Shown here: piece by piece, positions 11,935-21,556 of the stretch
Position numbering within the stretch: the first letter of the stretch is position 1
How the letters are laid out: each line of letters starts with the position of its first letter
Assembly (NCBI GenBank): GCA_002189035.1
Contig: NEEC01000009.1
Span: forward strand, 1,612,001-1,676,000
Length of the DNA: 64,000 nt
Reading direction: 5' to 3'
Source: Utricularia gibba
Lineage: Eukaryota; Streptophyta; Magnoliopsida; Lamiales; Lentibulariaceae
Made by a program: the position numbers and the translations under genes
The notes under the pieces: generated by a model
The model's input: the letters and a program-made list of their open reading frames with translations, nothing else
Databases searched by the model: none
Told to the model about the DNA's origin: nothing

Positions 11935-12517
11935 TTTCCTTGGCTAATACAAGAAAATCAGATAATGAAATTACAAGGAAACTCCGGGAACCTCCTCTTC
12001 TTTTCACTGATACGTATTCGGTATTCCAGTTGCTCGTCCTCGTGCCAGAAAAACATCTAAGAGGGCTTTCCGGTCACCACCGTGAAGAGACCTCGTTCAC
12101 GAAAGAGGCTTCGGGCCGAATAAATGCTTGAGAAGGAGATCATTGAGGCCTTCAAATCTATATAGTATACTATTCTTTATTTCTTTATTATTACATAAAC
12201 GAATGGAGTTGGTCACAAAATTGTTATATACAGGAGTCCGTATCCGAATCCCGTACCCAGGATCCGACTCCCATATTTGACCCGAATCCGAGTATCATGC
12301 CACTTCTGATTGGATTCTGCTAGCACAAGTGCATGCAATGCACCACAGCCAGAAGAGGAATGGAGGGAGAAGAGTAGTAGGTAACTTATTGCGCTTTGAT
12401 AGCACTCATATAGCGTCAACCAGCAGGCCACAGTAAACGGGATACAAACTGCAAAACTATAAACTACACGTAGTGACGGGAGGGAAAGGAAAAGTGATGC
12501 AACCAGAAAAAACATAC
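11935..12517. other. Spacer: DCP1 promoter and OTLD1-like 3' end
   Basis: 583 bp between two minus-strand genes. No coding signature; the short plus-strand frame at 11940-12131 reads antisense to the DCP1 5' region. Confidence 0.4.
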
Positions 12518-15013
12518 TTATTCTGCGGCCTTCCCTTTGCGTCTTCCGTTTCCGCTGATTTCAATCAAGTAACAGACCATTGCATCTACGTCATCCCCGA
12601 AGATCCCATGAGCTTCCATCACCTGCATGTAGCTGAATCCCATGGCCAACATCACTTGCACGCTGCTGCTTAGAACTGGAGATTGCCCTTCTCCTGCAAA
12701 TGTTACCAGCATGTCATAAATAAATACACCCAAGTAAAAGGTCGACTATCATGGGACGAGAGTTAAGAACTTACTACTAGCTGTGGAGGATGATGGTTCA
12801 GCTCTAGAAGTTGAGGATTCCTGATGAATAACTTCATGTTTCAGCTTATTACCAGCAAGATACTCAGCCCTTGAGGCTTCCATGACCATTCTCTCGATTT
12901 CCTTTTCAGTCAGCTCAAGATCAGAGTAGAAGCGTCCTTCGGCAACAAGGGCCTAGCAAGACCAGCGGATCTTAATATACGGAAATTTATAGACATCATG
13001 CGATAACCCAATCACTTACATTATCAATCTGCTGGTCCTGTTGAGCTTTGATTGCTGCTTTCACCTGATCTTTATCAATATTTGCCTAGGATACACAGTC
13101 ACCAGTTCAAGAATCACGGATGCATTGCAAGAACTCCTGTTAATCTAAAATCTTGATGAATATGCAGTAGAAAAAGAAAAAAACAAATTGGCATACCCCC
13201 TGAAGAGAACTAAATCCAAGTCCAGCTCCGATGTTTAGTTGGCGTGGGTCTACAAGTGAGTTGTAATGATTGCCATGGTGGTAGCTCAACCGTATAGGAG
13301 GAGTGTCCGTGGTATAGTTTCCGTGGAATATATTTATGGGTTCTGAATGACAAAATTACAGTGTCAGGGTTAGAAAATATATCATCAATAAAAAGACATG
13401 GTATAGCACTCAAAAAGCACCTGCACTGTAGGAGTAGATATGAATAGGCCGGTTATACATTTCTGACAAAGCTTGGATCTCAATATTATTGCCATAAACC
13501 TAAGAAATCAAGAAAATCAAATAATAAAAACTAGCAATAAATTCTAAGTACAACACTTTTTTCTCGGACAGGTCACATGGAGCACATAAGTTAACAAGAT
13601 ACATTCAATTCTTCCTCAAGAAAAAAAAAAAAGATGAAGTCGTTTTTTAATTCAGCATTTTAAATCTGCAGTTGACGATCACCGAATGATAATGATATAT
13701 TGTACCTTATCCCTTCTCTTCCTCTTACAGTAGGAAGTAAAACCTTCCGTTATGAACTGTGAGAAATGGTTTCTTTCACGCTCCTGCAATGTTCTGAAGA
13801 AGGTAAGTTTTTCCATGCCGAAAAAACAAAACGGGTGCACAGATTATACCAAGATGAAAGCCCTGTCTAGATGAAAAAATTGAGGAGAGTGAACGGTTAA
13901 CATAAACGAAAAGTTTTCTTTTTTTTTTTTCTCATTGCATATTCATTTGGAGAAACAGAGGTCACGCACCATGTAGTCAATGCACAACTGTCTGACCAAA
14001 TCATACAGCTCAGAGTCACCATAAACTTGATCTGCCACAGCACGAAATAAGCAATTCCCATCTTCAAGCATTTTTCTGACTTCCAACCCTTCAATGCGCC
14101 TTAATTCAATCTCAAAATGGTGTTCTCTTTCCTGAAATGGAAAAATCAAGATATGCAAATGAACAAACCAAGGCTTGCACAAACGTATGATCTAAGGTCA
14201 GGCAATGAAACCATTCACTTAGAAGTCGGGTGCTTATTCATTTTTCTCATATGATTCAAAAAAAATGAAGGCATCTGGCAATCATATTTCAATGGCACAC
14301 ACATTATGTGATAAATCTCCACTATAGTTAAGATGTAAAGATGAGACTCTAGAACTCACAGCATCGTTATAAGAACTTAGGGACTGACTCTGCTCATCGG
14401 CACTGTTGTATCCTTCACCATCGCAATGAGAACGAGGTGAAGATGGGTGAGATGCATTTGGTGATGACCGGATGGAGACACCAGCCCACCCAGAATTTCT
14501 TCTAAATGATGTGGGCCTTGTACCAGCTGAGTCAGAAGAAGAAATCCTTGTGACTGAGTTCGATGATGAATGCTTGAGAGGTGGTGCAGGAGGCGGTGGT
14601 GGGGGATTTGAAGTGCCAGTCATCATCTGGATGGAATTTCCACCAACTGTATCTTTTTCATCAAGAATTGATAATCCGACAAGCCCCTCCTGCGCATTCC
14701 CAGGATTCACTGGATCACCATGAAATATCTCATTCTCCAAGACATTAACCTCATCTTGGTAGTTGTGTACATTTTTAGTTGCAAGATCCTCAGTTTTTCT
14801 TCCCTCGCTTCTATTTTCTGGAATGTCTTCCTGTACTTCATTGTGAAAAATCTCCTCATGCACTTCTTCAGCAATATTCTCATCTTTTACTATAGCACCT
14901 TGAGTGTTGCTTGCGACCTGAGTGGTTGCAACTGATACTGATGTTGATGGTCGGTTATTACTAGATGATGAAGATGAACCGGAGGATCCTCGCTGCACCA
15001 GTATCCGTGTCAT
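12518..15013 (-). CDS. OTU-domain deubiquitinase, OTLD1/OTU6-like, with UBA
   Basis: Eight coding exons: complement of 14360..15013, 13970..14131, 13706..13783, 13421..13499, 13197..13342, 13020..13085, 12775..12952, 12518..12693; phases agree, 512 aa. The N-terminus MTRILVQRGSSGSSSS and a PPPPPPAPP tract precede the OTU domain, whose catalytic Asp and Cys lie in LEDGNCLFRAVADQ and whose His lies in HHGNHYNSL. A C-terminal UBA-like helix set (VQVMLAMGFSYMQVMEAHG) follows. These match Arabidopsis At2g27350 (OTLD1), a nuclear and cytoplasmic histone deubiquitinase partner of KDM1C (established for the Arabidopsis protein; inferred here). The upstream region has a long GA/CT tract and probably a 5' UTR intron. 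Confidence 0.92.
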
Positions 15014-15637
15014 ATTGGTCTTTTCTTAAAATAAGAGACCAAAACCTCTTATATTTCCCCGAATTCTACACGCACAATGCTGCAGGCTTAAATTCTCCCC
15101 TGTCCTGGCCTCACGAGATGTCTCGCCAACTCTACCTGTTAGCTATTTTTGGTTCCTCAAGCATCAATCTTGCACTACCCTAGTCATGAGACCTTGACCT
15201 CCAAACCAATGTTACTAACAAAAAAGACGAGCACTTGAGCGCGATACGGCGTAGATAACATATGAGCAACTTCCATAAACTGCAATTTAAGAAAATTGCT
15301 AGATAAACGGGAACAAAAATGAAACGTATTTGATATACCTCCATCAAAGATGGAATACCAGAATCACAAGAGCCAAGGTGCATCAGATAATCAAAATATA
15401 CTTCAAAACAACGAGAAAAATCACGAGCATGCACGGATTAATAGGGTGACAGCGTAAGCCCTAGAATTAGTTGGATTCCATTAAATTACTCACCGGAGCT
15501 AAGCGATCACAGAGGTGGTTCCCAAAATAGGGTTTAGCGCAATCCACCAAAAACGTCAGGAAGAATACCTTTCGAGTAAGGGTACTGTGACTCTGTAGAC
15601 AGTCGTAGGGATCCTTACGCGGGTCCGTGCAGCACAC

Positions 15638-15640
<3 letters not shown>

Positions 15641-15680
<40 letters not shown>
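15641..15680. repeat. (GA)20 dinucleotide microsatellite
   Basis: Forty bases of uninterrupted GA (CT on the minus strand), about 630 bp upstream of the OTLD1-like ATG and 220 bp upstream of the aldo-keto reductase ATG. Such CT tracts are common in plant 5' UTRs and bind GAGA-type BBR/BPC factors. Confidence 0.95.
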
Positions 15681-15683
<3 letters not shown>

Positions 15684-15753
15684 GGAGAGAGACGTCTCCT
15701 ATGCGGGATAGATCGTGAGGCTGGGATCTTTATAAAGATCAGGAAATGAAGAT

Positions 15754-15770
15754 CACGTGACCAGCACGTG
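15754..15770. promoter_or_regulatory. Twin G-boxes in a divergent promoter
   Basis: Two perfect CACGTG motifs, 15754-15759 and 15765-15770, with starts 11 bp apart, about one DNA turn. They lie between the minus-strand OTLD1-like gene and the plus-strand aldo-keto reductase, about 130 bp from the latter's ATG, with a TATA-like TATAAAG at 15731-15737. Paired G-boxes are typical of ABA or light-responsive promoters. Confidence 0.6.
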
Positions 15771-15900
15771 GTACCCTCAATTTTTCATTCCACTTGTTTT
15801 TAAATCAAATCCGCTTATTAATTACAACAGTATTTCAAGCTCTTATCTTCGAACGCTTCATTACTCACTGCCACAACGGGTTCTCGATTGAAAGAAGCGA

Positions 15901-18564
15901 ATGGCGGTTACCGCTGCAATCTCACTGCGGCTTGTCATTGCCGGCACTAAAGATTATCGGCTATCCGGAGAACTGCGTAGACAGGAGAGACATAGACACC
16001 GACCTCTGGTGCGGTGCTGCGAGACGGCGGTTGAGGAGGCTACGGCTGAGAGGACGACGGTGGTGAGTAATGGGAAGGATTCACTCCGGATATGCAGAGT
16101 GCTGGACGGTATGTGGCAGACCAGCGGTGGATGGGGAAGAATCGACCGTGACGACGCCGTTGAGGCGATGTTTCGCTACGCCGACGCTGGACTTGGAACC
16201 TTCGACATGGCCGATCACTGTAAATAGTCTTCCCTTCGTTTGTTGGTGTTTGTTTTTTCAACTGATAGATGACGAGAATTATTATATTATCTGGACAAAA
16301 GTGTAATTGCATCTGAGAAGAGCATATGGCTAGGAATTTAAGTGGGCGTGGAAGATCGAAATTCATTTAGGATAGCTCCATTTTCAGAGTTGTGGTGCTT
16401 TCTTGTAAAGCTTTCAATGACGGGAACGCTGAATGGATCATGGATTTTGTGTACTCTCTCCCCCAAAAGCATCAGTAATAAAAGAGTTTATGGAGTTAGA
16501 AAATATTCTCGTGGGTCACTCGCTTGCTTGTTAACCTTTGACAAAGAGAGAGTTGAGGTAAGGAATGGGAAGGATTCATTGGACATCTGCAGAGTGGTTA
16601 ACGGGATGTGGCAGGTGAGTGGAGGCTGGGGAAGAACTGATGTCGAGAATGCAGTCGAAGCAATGCTTCGATATGCTGATGCTGGGCTTAACACGTTTGA
16701 TTTGGCTGATATTTGTAAAACACCTGAATTTGCATCTTATTTTGGTTCATTGTTTGGGATGCATTTCTTATTGTTTTCTATATGTTTCACAGATGGGCCA
16801 GCTGAGGATCTTTATGGCATTTTTATAAATCGTGTGCGCAGGGAACGGCCTCCTGAGTATCTGGAAAATGTGAGGGGGTGAGTGAATACACTCTTTGCAT
16901 GAAAATCAGGAAGTATGCGGGTGCCCTTCCTGGTTTCATACGCTGCTTGTTATAACAGCAGGGCTATTTTTCCTTGTAAAATGCAGCCTTACAAAATGGG
17001 TTCCTCCACCGGTAAAGATGACTTCTAGCTTTGTTCGTGATAGTATTAATGTGTCCCTGAGGAGAATGGATGTTGCCTGTTTAGACATGCTCCAGTTTCA
17101 TTGGTATGTAACTATCAACATCATCTCTACTTATAAAACGTTATTATAGTCTGTATTGCACCGATGCAATGACTTAAGTACTTGGAAACTTGTTCAAATT
17201 GTTTATGATAGTTTTCTTAATAAATATTTTTGTTCTGTGGCAATGATACCCGCACGGGTATGGCCTTTATGAATATATGTATATCTTTTTTGTATAATTT
17301 TATGTGGCAACATGGAATATTTATGCCTTGAATTTTGCTATGGTCTTGTGAAACCAGGTGGGACTACTCGAATCCTGGCTACCTTGACGCTCTTAAGCAT
17401 CTCACAGATTTAAAAGAGCAAGGTTTGTTTTTCTGTTTGGTTTAAAACGCTAGACGCAGAATGAGAAATCTTGATTTGAGAGGATTGCTATAGGAAAAGA
17501 AATCCCGTTGCAGGTAAAATTAAGACAGTAGCTTTGACTAATTTCGATACTGAACGGTTGCAAAAGATCCTTGAGAATGGAATTCCAGTTGTTAGCAACC
17601 AGGTGATGGATCCTTGAGATTTCTCTCTGATTTTTTAAGTTGTTGCTTGGAAAGTACTAATTCCTGGTTCCCTAGTCATCTAAACTTGTTTGATTTGAAC
17701 TCTTGACCTCCTATGCTCACCACCATTCATCAACTTCAAAATGCTAACATGCTCCATCTTTCTTCAGGTACAGCATTCCATTGTTGATATGCGCCCTCAA
17801 CGGAGGATGGCAGAGCTTTGTCAGCTCACTGGAGTAAAACTAATAACGTCTCTTGCGCTCTCCTTCTCCCTCTTTAACACTCCTCGACATGGAAAGGCTG
17901 TGTTCAATATCGAAGAATCTCATGGATCGCACTTCTACGTTTGCAGGTATGGGACAGTGATGGGTGGTCTATTATCCGAGAAGTTCCTCGATACAAATTT
18001 AAATATCCCTTTTGCGGGTCCTCCATTGAATACTCCTTCCCTCCAGAAGTACAAAAGAGTAAGTAATGCTGTTGGTCATTGCTTATTCAATCTTCATAAC
18101 AGTATTTGACACGATGGCTGGATACAATGCAGATGGTTGATGCATGGGGAGGATGGAGTCTTTTCCAAGAACTGCTGCAAACCCTGAATGGAATAGCCTC
18201 TAAGCACGGTGTAACAATCCCTTCTGTTGCTGTGAGATATATTTTAGATCAGGTAACTTCTGCAACTCCCTAAGATTGTACAGATACATGCTCTCGTATC
18301 ATTGGATATAAGCCCGTTTTCCTTGATTCTGTCGGTGGTTGCAATTTAGATGCATATTCTTGGTGTTTGTGTTTTCAGCAAGCTGTCGCTGGATCAATGA
18401 TAGGCGTCAGACTCGGGCTCGCAGAACACATAGAAGACACGAAAAGGATTTTTTCCCTGGTTCTGGACGAAGACGACATTGCCAGAATCTCACAAGTTTG
18501 TAGTAAAGGCAAAGATCTCCTTAAAGTAATTGGAGACTGTGGAGATGAGTACAGGCGTGTGTGA
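15901..18564 (+). CDS. Plastid-type aldo-keto reductase (At1g04420-like)
   Basis: Nine exons in the main model: 15901..16219, 16793..16877, 16987..17103, 17358..17422, 17514..17602, 17768..17847, 17947..18058, 18133..18252, 18379..18564; phases agree, 390 aa. The first about 50 residues look like a plastid transit peptide. NGKDSL starts the conserved AKR barrel. The catalytic tetrad is visible: Asp in TFDMAD, Tyr formed across the first junction (HYGPAEDLYG), Lys in LTKW and His in LQFHWWD. NADPH-site features GVRLGLAEHIED lie near the C-terminus. Family members are NAD(P)H-dependent oxidoreductases; the substrate is unknown. A second, diverged copy of the first exon sits in the first intron (see 16417-16714). 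Confidence 0.9.
16417..16714 (+). CDS. Alternative (duplicated) first coding exon of the aldo-keto reductase
   Basis: Inside intron 1 an open frame from ATG 16417 carries its own basic/Ser-rich N-terminus and then repeats the first-exon barrel start: NGKDSLDICRVVNGMWQ versus NGKDSLRICRVLDGMWQ. By hand count 39 of 51 residues match. It ends with a GT donor in the same phase (ATTT|GTAAAA), so it can join the same acceptor at 16793 and restore the active-site Tyr (IYGPAED). Catalytic Asp is kept. The frame is intact and the two copies differ at many third positions, suggesting an old duplication under protein-level constraint. It could be an alternative first exon from an internal promoter, or a remnant of a lost tandem gene. 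Confidence 0.65.
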
Positions 18565-18700
18565 AATTTGTATGCATTGAATGCATTGTGAGTTTTATCG
18601 AAGCTTCTATTGTAATCCTTCAACTGCGGCTGGAGCTTGAAGTGGAAAGCCACCCCACCCGTTCGACAAAATGCCTCTTACAACCTTGTTTTGTCGTATA

Positions 18701-18754
18701 TGGGCCTTCGTTCACTGGGTTCGCATTGGGCCTTTAATGAAATGCCTAGGCCCA
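18701..18754. promoter_or_regulatory. Site II (TGGGCC) cluster upstream of the RPP2 relic
   Basis: TGGGCC at 18701-18706 and 18727-18732 and its reverse GGCCCA at 18749-18754. Site II elements bind TCP factors and are typical of ribosomal-protein promoters. Their place 120-175 bp upstream of the relic ATG suggests that the promoter came with the gene. Confidence 0.5.
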
Positions 18755-18876
18755 ATTTCGTCCCCCAAACCATGCGCGAATGTTCTTTGGGTATTCTTGG
18801 AGAAATAGAACTGTCTTTTTGTCTTGACTGAGGTGCTTACTTGCTCCAGTTTTCGGAGTTAACTCTTTTGGGAGCA

Positions 18877-19235
18877 ATGAAGGTGGTTGCAGCATACTTG
18901 CTGGGGAACGGTTTTGAAGGATATCCTTCTTGTGCTCCGTTACTTTTTCCTTTTACTGCATTTGTAGTTTCAGTTATGTGAAGAGGGAAGGAATCCTTAG
19001 TAATGTCAAAAGACTCAAATCCATACTTCACGTCATTGCTTTTTAATGCAGAAGTTTTTGTTGTTTTTGGTCGATGGTTATGCCTTGCCTGTTCACAGCC
19101 GGGGCGGACGCAGACGATGATAAGATTGAGCTATTGCTGTCACAAGTCACTGGCAAGGATATAACTGAACAAATTGCCTCTGGCCGAGAAAAACTAGCCT
19201 GTTGGCTGCCGCTGGTGTCACCGCTGCTCCCTTAA
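18877..19235 (+). pseudogene. RPP2: 60S acidic ribosomal protein P2 pseudogene
   Basis: The frame opens with MKVVAAYLL, the invariant P2 start, but lacks the AVLG that should follow, then lacks most of the PSAD part and shifts frame before LKDIL. After about 150 bp of intron-like sequence and an acceptor (TTCACAG at 19092-19098) comes a clear P2 second exon: GADADDDKIELLLSQVTGKD and ITEQIASGREKLA. Immediately after, the Ala-rich hinge continues only in another frame (AAAGVTAAP), and no acidic GFSLFD tail is found. Deletions, a frameshift and a lost C-terminus make it non-functional as a P-stalk protein. Kept intron and promoter motifs argue for DNA-level duplication, not a retrocopy. Confidence 0.82.
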
Positions 19236-19611
19236 CCAGTAAAAAAGAAGTGTTTTGGAGATACAAAGCAGGCTGCTCATCTTCAACCAGGGTTGCCTTG
19301 AAGGACACGGGATTCAGTGTTTTGGACCAGCAAGAAACAGAAAATCAGTGCACCTGGGAATTGTGAGGCGCAATGGAATTAGTCTTGTAATGCGCTCAAT
19401 ATCTCTCTTTTTTTCTAAAACTGTGCTCCTGATGATGCAGAAGCAGCAGCAGCTCCATTCAGGTTGGTGTGTGTTGGTGCAGAGTCCATCTAATTCCCAT
19501 TTTATTTTACAATGATATGATTTAAACAGTTTGGTGTTAAAAGCACATGAAGGGAAGGGAAGGGAAACAAGAATGTCCTAGAACCAAATTGTGTGATGGA
19601 TATGTTATTTG

Positions 19612-20469
19612 TTACTGGTTACTATTGCGGGCGTGGACCATGAATGAGAACTCCAATTTTGCTCCATCCTTGTGAAGGAAATTATGTTCCAGCCATGGTC
19701 GATTTTCCAGGCCGGTTCGGGTTCTAAATAAGAACCGGGCTGTGCCCGCCCCGGAATAACCGAGCCATTCATGAACATCCCACAGCAAATCCACCGCCAC
19801 TCCATCCAAGAAAACGGTTTCATTCCCTCTGAAATTCCAATGCAGTTTCTTCACATGAACCACCGGTTTTCTGTCAATGCAAACGCTCAGAACCGGGCTG
19901 TCGCTTTCTCTGCCGCATCGGATCAGAATGCTGTGGAAGTTCCCGGCGTCCGAGAATCTTGCCCTGGTGTACACGTTTCTGCCGGAGAAATGCTCGTGTC
20001 GCGAAATCAACGAGAATTTATTATTCTGTTGCTGTCTCGACTTCTTGTCGCCGAGAAGGAGTAGGGTGTCGCCGGAGTCCACCGTAGCGATGAGGATGAA
20101 GTAGCCGGAGATGGGCTCTGGCCCGGATCCAAATCTGGCCGCCGTGAGATCCCAACTGACCTCGACCATCTCCCCCGCGAAATCATGGGTTCTGGTGCCT
20201 TTGGGGTGAGTCAGACTCAGGGCAACCCCGTCATCGAAGGCGATGCTGACGGCGGTTCTCCCCCATGTGAGGCTCACAAAGAGACGATTTTTACTGGACG
20301 GCGATGGCAGCGTTGTGCTCGTGGCGTACAAGCAGGTGACGGCACTCTGAATCGAGGGCGGCGACTCAAGGGAAACCCCAGCAGTCGAAGAACCAGCGGA
20401 GGCGCAGGATGATGCATCGGAAACCTTGACTGCGTACTCACTGAAACAAGATGCGAAATCTCCCCTCAT
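19612..20469 (-). CDS. DUF868 family protein
   Basis: Intronless, 285 aa from ATG 20469 (the longer frame begins with TTG; MRGDFASCFSEYAVKVSD is the usual family start). Conserved stretches include NRLFVSLTWGRTAVS, GEMVEVSWDLTAARFGSGPEP, GYFILIATVDSGDTLLLLGD, FLDGVAVDLLWDVHEWL and a C-terminal FSFMVHA. DUF868 is a plant-specific family of unknown function; no catalytic motif, signal peptide or membrane helix is evident. Standalone, downstream of the RPP2 relic and convergent with it. Confidence 0.85.
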   Translation of the reverse strand: MRGDFASCFSEYAVKVSDASSCASAGSSTAGVSLESPPSIQSAVTCLYATSTTLPSPSSKNRLFVSLTWGRTAVSIAFDDGVALSLTHPKGTRTHDFAGEMVEVSWDLTAARFGSGPEPISGYFILIATVDSGDTLLLLGDKKSRQQQNNKFSLISRHEHFSGRNVYTRARFSDAGNFHSILIRCGRESDSPVLSVCIDRKPVVHVKKLHWNFRGNETVFLDGVAVDLLWDVHEWLGYSGAGTARFLFRTRTGLENRPWLEHNFLHKDGAKLEFSFMVHARNSNQ

Positions 20470-21556
20470 CCCGCAACCAAAGAACTGAAGAGAGAAAAGC
20501 AAGCAGATTTATCAACGGCCCCCCGCTCCCCTAAAATGGATATAAAACCATTAACTCAACCTTCCTCCAATCATGGCCTACAACAAGTTCTAAGCATTTA
20601 ACATAAATGGCTGCTGCTCTCTTCTCCGGCACCCCATTCCGGTGCGCTACAGTATCCACCTTCTGACATCACACCAAATTTTCCATGATCTCGGGCTCTG
20701 GTTTTATTCATACCCTAACATAGGACCATGACACATGAAGAGACAGCAACGAAAAATGATTTCTTTTGTCCAAAAAAGAAAACGAAAAATCATTTCTTTA
20801 TTTTTTATCCACGTTGAGATGGCCTGCGGAGCCCGTGTCTTCGTCTTCATAGGTGGGGACCACACTCGGGGAATATTTTAAACTTGGTAATTAGAGGGGG
20901 GATTATATCATTATTAGCCTCATAATTACGAATATGAATGAGATCACGGGGGGACCACATCGGAGAGAGTTTGGAATTATTATTTTACTAATTAGGAAAG
21001 TGTTTTATTATTTAAATAAGTATTTTTTAAAATTCAAGATTAAATTAATTTAAATTCAATTCAAATTTATTATTTTTGAATTCGATTAAATAATTCTTAT
21101 TATCTTCAAATAATTAATCTTATTTCGATAATAACTAATATATTATTAGGAGTCAATTTTGATGAGGGCCATCTTCCCATTAATTCGCGATGATCTAAAA
21201 AATATTGATTTTATTTTTAATGAAGTCATTAATGGATTGTTAGTTGAACTTTTTTCTTTTTGGGAAAAAGGGGAAAAAAAGCTAATCTTATTTTCAAAAG
21301 ATATTAATAAATATCCCGAAATTAAAAATGCTGCTGCACAAAAGAGTTTCTTTTACAGTTTGAAAGTCAGTAAACGCTTGCTACTTGAAAAACTTGTTGC
21401 ACACCCGCAGCAAGTTGGCAACGCCGTCATGGTTGACGGTGACCGGAGCGCAGGCGGCCGTCGTGGCTTCTTCTTCCCGTGCTGCATGGAGGGATCTCCA
21501 CTGAAGCAAAAGATCTGTAATTCTTTTCACCTGCATACCAGTACCATGAACAGCCA
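20470..21556. other. AT-rich intergenic region
   Basis: Holds the DUF868 promoter. Very AT-rich at 20990-21130, mostly short A/T runs. The plus-strand open frame at 21159-21593 overlaps the SAAL1-like 3' end on the other strand, has no recognisable family and low-complexity composition; I do not call it. Confidence 0.4.
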
